Of a stretch of 64,000 bases of DNA, positions 1 to 13,605 are shown in pieces. Under the pieces are notes generated by a model. The model had not been told where the DNA came from. It did not search any database and worked only from the letters and a program-made list of their open reading frames with translations. This DNA is from Sinonovacula constricta (taxonomy: Eukaryota > Mollusca > Bivalvia > Cardiida > Solecurtidae). The position numbers were made by a program, and so were the translations under genes. The stretch is from positions 29,071,564 through 29,135,563 of the forward strand of contig CM017567.1 of assembly GCA_007844125.1 (NCBI GenBank), written 5' to 3'. Every line of letters starts with the position of its first letter. Position 1 is the stretch's first letter.

Positions 1-980
1 AATTACAATAAGGCCATAACCTCAGAAGTCTTCTTAAGAAGTCAATAAATAAATCTCTAGACTTTCTGTTTTTTGTGAGTCTGTTGTCTCCGAGGAAATT
101 GTTTGCAAATGTAAAGAGATGGTGTCGATATCAAAAAGCGGCGTAATGTTAAAACACAGATTTAGAGCCAGTGTAATTTCAAACATGTTCAAAAGGCTAG
201 CTGGAATTGCAATCATAAAACTGAAATGTTATTTTAGCATTAAAATCAACATATCTTTGGACAGACATTAAATCAGGTTTTAAGTTTTTGGTCGCCTCAT
301 CGTTTATTATTTCCAAAGGGCATTGGTGTGAGAGATGAAAATAGATTATTTTTCTTAACGTTTTGATGTAAAATTCCTTATCTGTATTATTAATTTACTG
401 CTTCAAGACTGCTTACCGCATTTAAATTTAGTATCTTGTAAATGTATTATATGGTTGTCTTATTATTATTGTTTTAAGCGACCCAATAAAAATGTTTGGG
501 AGTTTTTTTTAAATTAATCTCGTTTGAATCATGAAATAATATATTAAAGATAATAAATATGTGACAAAAATGTTTTAAGCTGGTAATAATAAATTCTACT
601 TTCCTCGAAATAAGAGGCAAAGAAACGTTATTCATTTTCTTAACTATGTTTTTTATAAAGAGTCAAAATAAGTCTAGACGTATTGTTTTTGAAACGTTTA
701 CTTAAACAATATCCATCAACACAATACCTTAACAGTTTTCTCATCAAATCCGAGATAGTTCGTTTAAATTCTAAATTTCTTTTTACCTGTTTATTATGCA
801 TTCCATGCTAGAATAATTTACTAATCATTATAATGACAGTGAGTATTAGTACTTTATAGTTCTGAAAGGCTGTTGGCTACCAATGTTTTACTTGGAATTT
901 TTTAAAATGCAACGATGATGCGAAACATGCAGAAAACTAAGTAATTTACTTGATTATTTGATTTGTTTTGAAATACATCT

Positions 981-1153
981 CAGCGACCAATGAACATTAA
1001 TGCGACGTCTATTTTGTTGGAGGAAGACACCAAACAAATGTCTCGATAGAACCACCAGCGTCCGGAACGCCCGGAACGAGACTCGAACAAAAGCGGATGG
1101 AGGCTAAGCGTTCAGAGGAGTCGGCAACTCTACCACTACGCCACCGGCACCCA
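981..1153 (-). mobile_element. tRNA-derived SINE (family B), array copy 1
   Basis: Read on the minus strand from 1153, it starts like a tRNA: an A-box-like stretch (tggcgtagtggtagagttg) and a B-box-like gttcgagtctc. A body follows with a ggtggttcta motif and gtcttcctccaac, and it ends near an attggtcgctg motif at about 985. The same body recurs at 4905, 33870 and 54725. It lies at the same place in all three units, so it predates their duplication. Confidence 0.75.
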
Positions 1154-1364
1154 TAAAGTCAAAATGATTAATTGATTTAAATGAAAACGGCCATTGTAGT
1201 AAGTTTATATAACGCACAGGACCAATCGGCGACTGAAGAGAAGCAATCATTTACACAAACACACCATCAATCCTTTCCTCTCGCAATCATGATCTGATTT
1301 CTGCTACAGGCCCCTAATCAACGTACCGTCTGTATCATTACTCACACACGTCGTGAGTTTTTTT

Positions 1365-1615
1365 TTCTTGGGAGAGTTTCATTTATTTCGCTTGTCTTTC
1401 CATAAACCAGGTTTAAGCTCCCCAGTCGGTCCATTTGCCGACTGACCGTTCTAAAGCGGTTACTGTTGGGTTTGTAATATCTTGTCTCAATGGTTTTGTT
1501 ACATTTACTGGTATGTGCCTTTGTCTGGGCTCTGGCGGTAGTTCGAATTTTAATATTTGTGATATTCTCCTTAAACTTTTGCATTTCTTTTTATTCAAGG
1601 GTGTGGATCTTTGGC
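1365..1615 (+). repeat. Interspersed repeat R, array copy 1
   Basis: It contains the marker motifs of repeat R: an accaggtttaagc stretch, a gccgactgaccgttc motif inside a small inverted repeat (agtcgg...ccgact), and a gcggttactg motif, followed by a T-rich part with a ttgtctca motif. The gcgctcc motif is lost in this copy. R recurs at 25.3, 26.2, 28.6, 53.6, 54.5 and 59.0 kb. Its class is unknown: it has no tRNA-like promoter boxes and no coding capacity. Overlapping open frames on both strands are not conserved. Confidence 0.65.
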
Positions 1616-3919
1616 AAGTATCATAGTTTAGATAGCTTCGTTCATTGGATTTACTAAACGAAAACCCCCACCTCAAAGAAACAATTCAACAAAGCTTAGA
1701 GAAGAAAGCAAGATTTCGTCAGCAATGCAGTTACCAGTCGGTGTATTTTGTTTGCAAATGGTGTGTCTTACACCTTGACAGAGAAATCTAACAAAGGCAT
1801 TTTATCCCGATTCTAGCCAAATGCTGTAAGTCCATTTAAACTAGTGGCAGAATAGAAAACAAACAAATATATTAGGCGATCAGTTGTAGAAAATGAGCAG
1901 GAAATAAGACTTTAAGGATACAGATAACTATCCATCCTAGGATATTCAGATTTTGAGTGGAAATATATATAATATATTGTATCGCTAAATAGAGATATAG
2001 ACTACTTATTTATGTGTATATAAGTGCGCGTGAGTGCGTCAGTTCATGTGTGCATTCTTGGCTTTTTGTGTGTATTTGTGCAAATAAATTACTTTTCGAC
2101 ATTTGACAGATTTGATCATAAATGATAATTTGCGTAATATATTTATACAATATATTTACGGTGTAATATGCATTTTCTACTACGGATTGATGATAGACCA
2201 TCCATAAATAACTCACAAGTCACTGTTGAGCCACTTCCTTAGAAAGATTATCTCTTGAAGACATATCAAGCTTTTACTCTCGTGACCATCTTTCTCAATT
2301 ATGGTCTCCTTTACGTCTAATAGCAATATTACTTCTATCCTGGCTTTGTTGCATTTGCTGGATTTAGAATAAGGTGATGGTCAAGTGAAGATTAATATTA
2401 TTTAGAAACAAAAATACATATTATGTGATTTGTTGACTAGGTTCAATATTTTCCTTTTAATCTGGGGTGCTTTTCCGTCAATAGAGTATGTTTAATACGA
2501 CCCAAACTTCGCACGTCACGATGGTAAGCTTTTACTGGAATTGCGTTGATTTGGTGATCTCCTTCTTAAGTACATCACTTGGTCTTAACTTGGTATTTGC
2601 TTTTTATGCAACCAAATCAATATGCCGTTGTAAGAATGGAAATTTCCGTAATAAACTCTAACACAGATGTTAGCTTAATATGCTTATAGATTTGGTTATT
2701 GTAAAAAGGACTCATTAGAAACTGTTTCAGGCACATTAGTTATTCCTTTTTAGAAGGACAGTAAAAGTAACTGAAGTAGTTTAAAATGCGTTATCAGGAT
2801 TAGTCAAAGCATTTTGGCTAATTTTGTCAATTATTATGATCACAAACATGTAATACAATATCTTTTATCACAAATATCGACACAAAATGGGTTTTGAAAA
2901 GCGAGCTATCATAATTTTGTTGTTATGAATTGCTGTAAACACATGCATCCATCACAAAATTAAACACATACATGCACACTTAATAACCACATATGTATTT
3001 AAGTAAAAATCTCTCACAATAATAATGTCTCATTAACTATTCATTGAAAGGATTTCAACTTTTATTTAAAAAAAAAACAAACAAAAAAACTTGCTGGATA
3101 GTCGTTAAACGGCCAACTAAAGGCTTATGGAGACTGCGACAATGTCAAAGTAGAAGGACAATGTTTAATAAAGTTTAAAAACTTATCAAAATTGTTTACA
3201 TATTATTTTATTCATACACCAATTAAGATATCACAATGTGTCATTAAAGGATAAGAATTGAAAGTATTGGTTATGTTACGAGTAATTGCCAATCATGAAA
3301 ATCGTCAGCAGTATGGTCATTAATAATTTTTTTATTTGGTATAATTTAATTAAAAAATCATGTCAATTAGATTGTTTTCATTTTTAAAAAATCCGTAAGG
3401 TTACATAATTCACAAGAAATTCTAGATTTGCGTTACATTTATTAACGAAATTATTACTTTTTTAAAGAAGAAAAGATTAAAGAAAAAACAGTAGGAGCTT
3501 GCTCTAGCAACAAGAAGAACATTCGAGCAGATGTCACTTTTATGAAACTTCTCAATTTCGTATGTTTCAACTTTATCTAGAAATGCTTATGAAAGCATTT
3601 TTGTTGACTAAGCAGTTGAATAAGCTATATATGCAGCTTACTGTTAAAAACAGATATACAATCTAAGAGAATATCAACATCTTGTTTAAAATCTAATCTT
3701 ATCGTTCTTTAACCATTGATGCAATAACAATGGTACTTTAAAATAGACTGCGATATACAAAGGAGCTTGTTATATTTTTGTATTGCAATACAACTGTAAT
3801 TGTGTTATCACTTTAAATAGACCTTTTTGTTTGGAATACAGAACAATTTACAAAATGGACACCAGTTCAGTTAAGCATGACCATCATAGGCTGAAAGGAC
3901 AGGATTTATTAATCAAATA

Positions 3920-3948
3920 GTTCGACTCTACAACGGGTCTTCATCAGG
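3920..3948 (-). ncRNA. Hammerhead-ribozyme-like core (degenerate), copy 1
   Basis: The minus strand reads cctgatga, then agaccc, a gttgta loop, gagtc and gaac. This is the arrangement of a hammerhead core: CUGAUGA, stem II, GAAA. Stem II (gaccc/gagtc) has one mismatch and the usual GAAA is reduced to GAA. An atttgattaataaat stem-loop follows where stem III would lie. Hammerhead motifs are known in Penelope-like elements and retrozymes of animals. I read this as a decayed tail of such an element and do not claim self-cleavage. Confidence 0.45.
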
Positions 3949-4451
3949 ATACAGTATGCAAACATTTGTTGAACTGGAGTAATATAAAAAGGAATAAATG
4001 TCGAATGATGTGTTTTAAAAACAGAACCAGAGGAAGAGTATAAAAATAAATCTTAGAACTGTGAAGAGTGTATAAAAGGGGCCAAAGAAGTGAAATAAAT
4101 GTGTTTAAAGAATTCATTATTGAGAAAGAATTCGTCGACGGAATGAATATTTATTTTTGCTGTTGTGAGAGTCTCTCTTTAATACAGTACTGGGTAGGTT
4201 TTGCTGATAGGGCTAAGGAAGTAGTAGAATGTCCTCTTTAAAATGTTTAGATTACATTATGCTAAACAAGATACGACACCAGGCTAATAATACAGACATA
4301 AATGTTATGCAGACAAAAGAGTATATAAAACGTAAAAAACATTATATAAAAAACGACAACAAATAGTAACATTGACCTGAAAGTCATTTAAAACTTTACT
4401 TTATGTTTTAATAGATGCACTTATTATCTTTAACCTTTTATTAAATATATT

Positions 4452-4454
<3 letters not shown>

Positions 4455-4535
<81 letters not shown>

Positions 4536-4539
4536 CACA
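4455..4539 (+). repeat. (CA)n microsatellite with (CGCA)n interior, copy 1
   Basis: About 85 bp: CA repeats, then a run of cgca repeats, then CA again. The same locus occurs in the other two units with different lengths. Confidence 0.97.
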
Positions 4540-4904
4540 TTATGTTTTTGACGGACTTGACCTGGTATTTCTTTTAATCAATAATTGCAAAGACAAAATA
4601 ATATTCTTTAAGCTATATATAGCACATTATTCACTCAAAAATAAATAAGAGACACATATAAAGAAAATACTATTATAATAAAAGCATATATATGGGCTAT
4701 ATGCCATTTATGGGCTATATGTCATGAAATGCTAAGGGAGAATGCAATGTAAAAACACACAACCAATATAATAAACTGTCATTTCGGCATTGATTTATAC
4801 CATTTCAATTATATTTCCTCAACATCAGGGCAGATTTTCTTTTCAAATAACATCAGTGAATGATAGTTCATAGTATTTGTTTTGTTTCAGAGATACCTAT
4901 TTTT

Positions 4905-4999
4905 TTTTGAAATGCATGGCACAGCCCGTTTTTGATCATTATAGCTTTTTTGGTAGAGGAAGACCCCAGACACATGTCTGAGTAGAACCACCGGCGCCT
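4905..4999 (-). mobile_element. SINE family B body fragment, copy 1
   Basis: The minus strand reads ggtggttctactcagacat and then ggggtcttcctctacc. This is the body of the family B SINE without its tRNA-like head, so it is 5' truncated. It is shared by all three units. Confidence 0.6.
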
Positions 5000-5718
5000 A
5001 GTGCTCTGCTTGATTTGCTTTATTTTCATTTGTTCTTACCGTCAGTTGTTTTTGGATTGTAAGTTTTTAATGTTGCTATATTTTTGTTTTCCGATGAGTA
5101 TTTGTTGATTAATTACTTTAGTTATAAACATATTTTATGTAATACCACGAATTACCATTAACACAATGTCATAAATATTATAATAACTTAACATGCTTGT
5201 CAGTGTTCTTAAGCTAAAAGGTGGAGGAATGAATCAGGCGGAAATATAATAAAACGTCATTTAAAAATAGAAACGTTTTATAAAAAAATAAACATTTATT
5301 TCACAAATATTTTAACTAGAACGATTCAATGATCAATTAAAACCTAGCTCGGGTTTTGATATATCAAACATGTTTATATTAGAAACCAACAACTTTGAAA
5401 GCAATTTATATTCATTCCCTCCTATCGCCATTCAATGACTAGATTTCCCCTTTTTGTCTCGTAATCATCTGTCCGTCTGTATCCTTGGGCATCCTATTCT
5501 TTAACTACAAAAGCAGAGTCAAGATCACAGAAAAGTAATACTAATATAATTTCAGTCTAGCTAAACTTTCATACGACAAAATAAATGTAAATGTATCCAG
5601 CCATGCAAATAACACCATTTTCTTTCTTTTGGTGCAAATAAACTGCCACTACACTGCAACATATATATTGATTTGATTTGATCGCATATTATAATGAGTA
5701 TTATCTATTATTTATTAT

Positions 5719-5965
5719 TTGTCAATATTTTTACAGTCCAGTGAGCCAAGGATATATAAAACAAAAATCAAAATGATACACGGACGATCCGTCGATATGT
5801 GTGTCAATATATCAATATATACCGTGCTGTTTACAGTTCATTTTTATTATACTCAGGGAACTATCTTTCAAGCAGTAATATCATCAATTTTCTTCTCTCA
5901 TCAGCCAAGCACAGACTTCTTTTTCTCATTTGGCGTCTAATAAAATGATTTACTGCAGCCTTGCT
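5719..5965 (-). other. Element E, array copy 1, with a conserved short ORF on the plus strand
   Basis: Element E reads on the minus strand from about 5960 (ttagacgccaa) to a tttgatatattgaca-like core near 5806. It recurs across the window. On the plus strand the same DNA shows a T-rich stretch ending in ttttacag (acceptor-like AG at 5735-5736), then an open frame with an ATG at 5773 and a stop at 5940 (55 codons, MIHGRSVDMC start). The frame stays open in all three units despite a 3-bp length difference. The diverged relative at 40.4 kb has a 1-bp length change within the block and does not keep the frame. The product is unrecognised. I favour a non-coding element, with a terminal exon as a minor possibility. 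Confidence 0.5.
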
Positions 5966-7504
5966 TACTTTAGACATTTACTGTTAGACTTTGGTCTGGG
6001 AAAGGATAATTAATATTAACAAAACATAATTTATGTGTAAACGAGGCAAACTTGGATCGTTCTCCTCTTTGAATGTATAGCTGATCGTCATAGCGTAATT
6101 TCCCGTGAAGCAAATATGTAAATTAGTTCACATAAAATTTACTTTATTGTATTAATGTTTGAAAACTACGCACCAGCACTTGTTAAAACAAAACATAACT
6201 AAACCTATTTTAATTGTCTTCTCTGGTAGACGGTTATTGACCTACATTAAAATACTGTTTGGTGCCATTAGATAGTGTGTTTTATATTATTGTTCTTATA
6301 TCCAACAATGATGATGCTATTTAATGCTCTTATGAACAGAGAACAAGTCACAGGGGAATTAAGAAGATTGTATTATCAGTCAGAAACTATCGGATAGAAA
6401 GAGTTTTAATGGTTAAGTGGGAGACCCTGTGTCTTATCATTACCAAGTACAAACGTTCTTTTTATAGGCTCGTAACCCGACATATAGTTTTCAAGATAAT
6501 TTGAAGATTTATTATCTTGTCCGATAATTATATTCCGGAACTGCTAGCCACACGTCAGAACACTACTGCCTTCAATTGCATTTATGTTTATTTAATTGCC
6601 GTTTTGTCTCGTCTGACGAATGAGCACAAAACATGAATGCTTTACCTTTTTGTTCAAAGTATTTCACTGTTGTCGTATTAAATCCAGAAACTTCAAATAC
6701 AATCGCTAAATGTAAACGTGAATGTTTACTAATCATGTTACACTGATAAGTATATCCAGATAATATGATGATACATTTATAACGATTGGCTCCTCGAAGC
6801 CTCTTCTCCTCACGCTGTCTGAATATCTAAGGGTAGAACATTTTTTTAAAGTAAGATATCTCTTCTCATTATCTACACTGTTCTGTTTATATATTTTATT
6901 TACAAAGATCTTCAACCTTGATGTTCTCGCCATAGGAGGTGTATATTTTCTCTAGTAATCAGAAGGCAACCACATTTACAAGTATTCAGCCTACAGCGAC
7001 ACTAGCGGTAAAACGACACAAAAATTATTTAAGCTATTTTGACCGATAACAATATGTGGATGTTAATGTGTGCATTTATTTAAGGTCAGTTTGAACATCT
7101 GCAATGACGCACCAAAAGATCCACAAAAACGATGTATGTGTTTATCTTGTATATCCTTAGCGACATGTCACATGACACAATTAACTGATGCAAAAATGTA
7201 AAACAACTCAAGGTTAAATATTTTCCTTTAATTTAATGCACTCATTTCTATCTGCATGTTACAGGGTTACTAATTTTATCAGTAAAAGCCTACCTATTAC
7301 AAAACCTTTCTAGTTATGTACTTTTATTTTGGTATCCTTTTCGTGATGTTTGGAGATTATGATGTCCATAAACAACTTGATTGTATAGTGACCAATGCTT
7401 TGTCACATGTTATTTACAAATTAACTCCCACTAATTACATTTCAGGGGCTAATTTAGGTGTAAGTAAATGGATGGAGTGCCAGCTTTTAACGCCACGTTG
7501 TTTT

Positions 7505-7712
7505 AATTTTCAGTCATTAGCACATCTTGCTCTGGCATAAGAGGATCTTTTGCCACTGCGGCTGGCAATTAAAGCTTGTGAGCTTTCTTTAAACCAGCGA
7601 ATTTAGGATTTATTTATGACGGGTTTGATGGACCTTAGGTGCCTGTAACCCTTTGAGAATAATACTCTCTGAAACAAATAAATTGCTTTTTGTTAGTACG
7701 ACAATATGGAAC
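7505..7712 (+). other. Conserved hairpin block, copy 1
   Basis: This is the block best kept in the decayed fourth unit (27490-27712). It includes ttttgccact, a gcaattaaagctt motif, an aaagct-tgtg-agcttt hairpin (7571-7586), and tttatttatgacggg followed by ttgatggacctta. No promoter boxes or reading frame explain the conservation. A structured RNA, a regulatory element or chance retention are the options. Confidence 0.5.
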
Positions 7713-8034
7713 GGGCCTAAATGAATCCCAATTTAGACAAAACAGACCACGTCCAACGCAAATCAATATGTAGTAAAACAACAAAAAGCATTGCTTGCTG
7801 GTATATTATCTTATACACTATGTAAAGTACAAAAATGAAGATGCATTGTTCGCCTTCTAGTAGTATCTTTAAGATTAAGTAAATCTGGGCAGAAGATAAT
7901 TGTTTGATTATGAGGAAGAAAAAGGTTTAACTTTAAAATTATTTTGCTGTCTTTCAAAAGTAGAACAAAACGGAAATGGGTTTTAACACACTTTGTTGTT
8001 CTTTAGTTTTGTGTCTGAATTTTGGTTAATTTGA

Positions 8035-8112
8035 TACCAACTTTAAACTCTTTGGTTTGACCCTGCTGGGGTTAGAACCCACGACCTCCCGGTATGATAA
8101 AATAGGTTTGAG
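8035..8112 (-). mobile_element. tRNA-like SINE fragment (family C), copy 1
   Basis: The minus strand reads accgggaggtcgtgggttc, then taaccccagcagggtcaaac: a B-box-like tRNA T-arm region followed by a caaaccaaag motif. It matches the head of the better preserved element at 51720-51878. Confidence 0.5.
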
Positions 8113-9801
8113 TTTGCTCTTTTTATTGAATATCTCATCACCGATTTGTTATTACTTCTTCATTTGGTTTACATGTTAATACTTTTGTTCTGTGCCTTTT
8201 AAAAATTGGCATTTGTTGCAATGCTCATACATTTTTTTGTTTTTGTTTTTTCTTCCAATTATCCTAGTATACAAATAATTTGTAAATGATATAGTGTCAC
8301 TTCATCAAACAACATGACTGGAATGACGATGGTGCCCTAACCACGATGATAATACATGCATAACTGAATAATGATAATTGCCCCCGATTTTCCTGCTTAA
8401 TATGGCATTTGTAAATACAATGTTATTTGAATGAACTTTAATTCTTGCCATTTGCATGACATTGAATTTATTTCCCTCTATGGTGTATTCTTGAATCGAC
8501 ATGCTTTATCTCATTTAAGCTTTACTTTGCAAATTTTGAAAGAAAACATAAACAACAGAAATTAGAAAAAAACACAACTGCAGTGGCAGTAATGATATTT
8601 TACTAGATTTAAGACTCGCATAATATTATTCAGAATAAGTAAGCTGCCCCCGCACCCAAGATAATAAATGCTATAATTTAGATGTTTTTCGTCATTGAAT
8701 GATTATGAAGAAGATAGTGAACTAAAGTGTCGATTTCCTTACTCTCTTACAACCTTTGTAGATAATTTTTTTTTCATTTAGGCGGCGCCTATTTATGTCA
8801 TTTCAACAATATTTAATTACAATAAGGCCAAAACTTCAAAAGTCTTCTTAAGAAGTCAATAAATAAATCTCAACACTTTCTGTTTGTTGTGAGTCTGTTG
8901 TCTCCGAGGAAATTGTTTGCAAATGTAAAGAGATAGTGTCGATATCAAAAAGCGGCGTAATGTTAAAGCACAGATTAAGAGCCAGTGTCATTTCAAACAT
9001 GTTCAAAAGGCTATTTGGAAATGCAATCATAAAACTGAAATGTTATTTTAGCATTAAAATCAACATATCTTTGGACAGACATTAAATCAGGTTTTAAGTT
9101 TTTGGGTCGCCTCATCGTTTATCATTTCCAAAGGGCATTGGTGTGAGAGATGAAAACAGATTATTTTTCTTAACGTTTTGATGTAAGATTCCTTATCTGT
9201 AATATTAATTTACTGCTTCAAGACTGCTTACAGCATATAAAATTAGTATCTTGTAAATGTATTGTATTGTCGTCTTATTAATATTGTTTTAAGCGACCCA
9301 ATAAAAATGTTTGGGAGTTTTTTCTTTTAAATTTAAGTTCGTTTGAATCATGAAATAATATATTAAAGATAATAAATATGTGACAAAAATGTTTTAAGCT
9401 GGTAATAATAAATTCTACTTTCCTCGGAATAAGAGGCAAAGAAACGTTATTCATGTTCTTAACTATGTTTTTTTATAAAGAGTCAAAATAAGTCTAGACG
9501 TATTGTTTTTGAAACGTTTACTTAAACAATATCCATCAACACAATACCTTAACAGTTTTCTCATCAAATCCGAGATAGTACGTTTAAATTCTAAATTTCC
9601 TTTTACCTGTTTATTATGCATTCCATGCTAGAATAATTTACTAATCATTATAATGGCAGTGAGTATTAGTACTTTATAGTTCTGAAAGGCTGTTGGCTAC
9701 CAATGTTTTACTTGGAATTTTTTAAAATGCAACGAAGATGCGAAACATGCAGAAAACTAAGTAATTTACTTGATTATTTGATTTGTTTTGAAATACATCT
9801 C

Positions 9802-9973
9802 AGCGACCAATGAACATTAATGCGACGTCTATTTTGTTGGAGGAAGACACCAAACAAATGTCTCGATAGAACCACCAGCGTCCGGAACGCCCAGAACGAG
9901 ACTCGAACAAAAGCGGATGGAGGCTAAGCGTTCAGAGGAGTCGGCAACTCTACCACTACGCCACCGGCACCCA
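9802..9973 (-). mobile_element. tRNA-derived SINE (family B), array copy 2
   Basis: Orthologous to 981-1153 and nearly identical to it. The tRNA-like head is at 9973 and the body ends at 9802. It was inherited with the unit and is not a new insertion. Confidence 0.75.
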
Positions 9974-10185
9974 TAAAGTCAAAATGATTAATTGATTTAA
10001 ATGAAAACGGCCATTGCAGTAAGTTTATATAACGCACAGGACCAATCGGCGAATAAAGAGAAAGCAATCATTTACACAAACACACCATCAATTCTTTCCT
10101 CTCGCAATCATGATCTGATTTCTGCTACAGCCACCTAATCAACGTACAGTCTGTATCATTAGTCACACAAGTCGTGAGTTTTTTT

Positions 10186-10465
10186 CTTGGGAGAGTTTTA
10201 TTTACTCTGCTTGTCTTTGAGAAAAAAGCTTTAAGAAAGAGAAATGAGATCGCTCCATAAACCAGGTTTAAGCTCCCCAGTCGGTCCATTTGCCGACTGA
10301 CCGTTCTAAAGCGGTTACTGTTGGGTTTATATATCTTGTCTCAATGGTTTTGTTACATTTACTGGTATGTGCCTTTGTCTGGCGGTTGTTCGAATTTTAA
10401 TATTTGTGATATTCTCCTTAAACTTTTTCATTTCTTTTTATTCAAGGGTGTGGATCTTTGGCGAG
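10186..10465 (+). repeat. Interspersed repeat R, array copy 2
   Basis: Orthologous to 1365-1615. It keeps the cgctccataaacc segment that copy 1 has lost. The private deletion of about 400 bp in copy 2 begins just downstream. Confidence 0.65.
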
Positions 10466-12404
10466 TATCATAGTTTACGTAGCTACGTCAGTTCATGTGT
10501 GCATTCTTGGCTTTTTGTGTGTATTTGTGCAAATAAATTACTTTTCGACATTTGACAGATTTGATCATAAATGATTATGTACGTTATATATTTATACAAT
10601 ATATTTACGGTTTAATATGCATTTTCTACTACGGATAGATGATAGACCATCAATAAATAACTCGTAACAAGTCACTGTTGAGTCACTTCCTTAGAAAGAT
10701 TTTCTCACGAAGACATATCAAGCTTTTGCTCTCGTGACAATCTTTCTCAATTATGGTCTCCTTTGCGTCTACTAGCAAGATTATTTCTATCCTGGCTTTG
10801 TTGCATTTGCTGGATTTAGAATAAGGTGATGGTCAAGTGAAGATTAATATTATTTAGAAACAAAAAAAAAACAACATATGTGATTTGTTGACTAGGTTCA
10901 ATATTTTTCTTTTAATCTGGGGTGCTTTTTCGTCAATAGAGTATGTTTAATACGACCCAAACTTCGCACGTCACGATGGTAAGCTTTTACTGGAATTGCG
11001 TTGATTTGGTGATCTCCTTCTTAAGTACATCACTCGGTCTTAACATGGTATTTGCTTTTTATGCAACCAAATCAATATGTCGTTGTAAGAATGGAAATTT
11101 CCGTAATAAACTCTTACACAGATCTAGATTTTTGGACCAATTCCTGGAATCAGATGTTAGCTTAATATGCTTATAGATTTGAGTCAAAGGACTCATTAGA
11201 AACTCTTTAAGGCAACTTAGTTATTCCTTTCTAGAAGACAGTAAAAATAACTGAAGTAGTTTAAATGCGTTTTCAGGATTAGTCAAAGCACTTTGGCTAA
11301 TTTTGTCAATTATTATGATCACAAAAATGTAATACATTTGGTCATTATCCAATATCTTTTATCAATAATATCGACACAGAATGGGTATTGAAAAGCGAGC
11401 TATCATGATTTTGTTGTTATGACTTGCTGTAAACACATGCATCCATCACACAATTAAACACATACATGCAAATTTAATAACCACATATGTATTTAAGTAA
11501 AAATCTCTCACAATGATAATGTCTCATTAACTATTAATTGAAAGGATGTCAACTTTTATTTTTAAAAATAAAACTTGCTGGAGAGTCGTTAAACGGTCAA
11601 CTATAGGATTATAGAGACTGCAACAATGTCAAAGTAGAAGGACAATGTTTAATAAAGTTTAAAAACTTATCGAAATTGATTACATATTCCTTTATTCATA
11701 CACCAATTAAGATATCACAATGTGTCATTAAAGGATAAGAATTGATCTTACTGGTTATGTTACGAGTAATTGCCAATCATGAAAATCGTCAGCAGTATGG
11801 TCATTAATAAATTTTATTTGGTATAATTTAATTAAAAAATCATGTCAATTAGATTGTTTTCATTTTTAAAAAAATCCGTAAGATTACACAATTCACAAGA
11901 AAATCTATATATTGTTACATTTATTAACGAAATTATTACCTTTTAAAGAAGAAAAGATTATAGAAAATACAGTAGGAGCTTGCTCTAGCAACAAGAGGAA
12001 CCTTCGAACAGATGTCACTTTTCTGAAACTTCTCAATTTCGTATGTTTCAACTTTTTCTACAAATCCCCGAGAATTTTTGTTGACTAAACGGTTGAATAA
12101 GCTTTATGTGCAGCTTACTGTTACTGTTAGAAAACAGATATACAGTCTTGGAGAAATATTAACTTCTTGTTTGAAATCTAATGTTATCGTTCTTTAACCA
12201 TTGATGCAATAACAATGGTACTTTAAAATAGGCTGCGATATTCAAAGGAGCTTGTCATATTTTTGTATTGCAATACTACTGTTATTGTGTTATCGCTTTA
12301 AATAAACCTTTTTGTTTGAAATAAAGAACAATTTACAAAATGGACACCAGTTCAGTAAAGCCTGACCATCATAGGCTGAAAGTACAGGATTTATTGATCA
12401 AATA

Positions 12405-12433
12405 GTTCGACTCTACAACGGGTCTTCATCAGG
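12405..12433 (-). ncRNA. Hammerhead-like core (degenerate), copy 2
   Basis: Orthologous to 3920-3948 with the same core, the same stem II mismatch and the same lost A. Confidence 0.42.
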
Positions 12434-12910
12434 ATACAGTATGCAAACATTTGTTGAACTGAAGTAATATAACGTGATGTGTTTTAAAAACAGAACCAGA
12501 GGAAAAGTATAAAAATAAATTTTAGAACTGTGAAAAGTGTATAAAAGGGGCCAAAGAAGTGAAATAAATGTGTTTAAAGAGTTCATAATTGAGAAAGAAT
12601 GCGTAGACGGAATGAATATTTATTTCAGTTGTTGTGAGAGTCTTTCTTTAATCCAGTACTGCCTAGGTTTTGTTGCTTGCTGATAGGGCTAAGGAAGTAG
12701 TAGAATGTCCCCTTTAAAATGTTTAGATTACATTTTGCTAAACAAGATAAATGTTATGCAGACAAAAGTGTAGATCTATATAAAACATAAAGAAAATTAT
12801 AAAAAAACCCGACAACAAACAGTAACATTGACCTAAAAGTCATTTAAAACTTTACTTTATGTTTTTATAGATGCACTTATTATCTTTAACCTTTTATTTA
12901 TTATATTATA

Positions 12911-13138
<228 letters not shown>

Positions 13139-13504
13139 TATGTTTTAGACGGACATGCCCGGTGTCTTTTAAACAATAATTGCAAAGACAAAATAATATT
13201 CTTTAAGCTATATATAGCACATTATTCACTCAAAAATAAATAAGAGACACATATAAAGAATATACTATAATAATAAAAGCATATATATGGGCTATATGCC
13301 ATTTATGGGCTATATGTCATGAAATGCTAAGGGAGAATGCAATGTAAAAACACACAACCAATATAATAAACTGTCATTTCGGCGTTGATTTATACCATTT
13401 CAATTATATCAACATCAGGCCATACTTTCTTTTCAAATAACATCAGTGAATGATAGGTCATAGTATTTGTTTTGTTTCAGAGATACCTATTTTTTATTTT
13501 TGAA

Positions 13505-13605
13505 ATGCATGGCAAAGACCATTTTTGATCATTATAGCAACGTCCAGCTGTTTTGGTAGAAGACGACCCCAGACACATGTCTAAGTAGAACCACCGTCTC
13601 CTAAA
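13505..13605 (-). mobile_element. SINE family B body fragment, copy 2
   Basis: Orthologous to 4905-4999, with a slightly longer interior (caacgtccagc) that resembles other family members more closely. Confidence 0.6.

Larger units (their letters stand above)
1..8814 (+). repeat. Tandem array unit, copy 1 (about 8.8 kb)
   Basis: The window opens inside this unit: its first bases recur at 8815, which gives a period of about 8814 bp. Copies 1 and 2 match along their whole length with scattered substitutions and small indels. The unit holds a SINE on the minus strand (981-1153), repeat R (1365-1615), a hammerhead-like motif (3920-3948), a CA tract (4455-4539), a SINE body (4905-4999), element E (5719-5965) and a hairpin block (7505-7712). 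Short open frames, such as 60 codons on the minus strand at 34-216, mostly carry amino-acid-changing differences between copies, so they do not look coding. Copy 1 lacks 33 bp near 2660 and about 17 bp near 7040 that copies 2 and 3 have. The left end of the array lies outside the window. Confidence 0.93.

Noticed and set aside
34..216. 60-codon minus-strand frame shared by copies 1 and 2
   Set aside because: The differences between the two copies mostly change amino acids, and no domain is recognisable, so it fits neutral drift.
10943..11176. 77-codon frame in copy 2
   Set aside because: Copies 1 and 3 have a stop at the equivalent of actctaaca, so only copy 2 is open.
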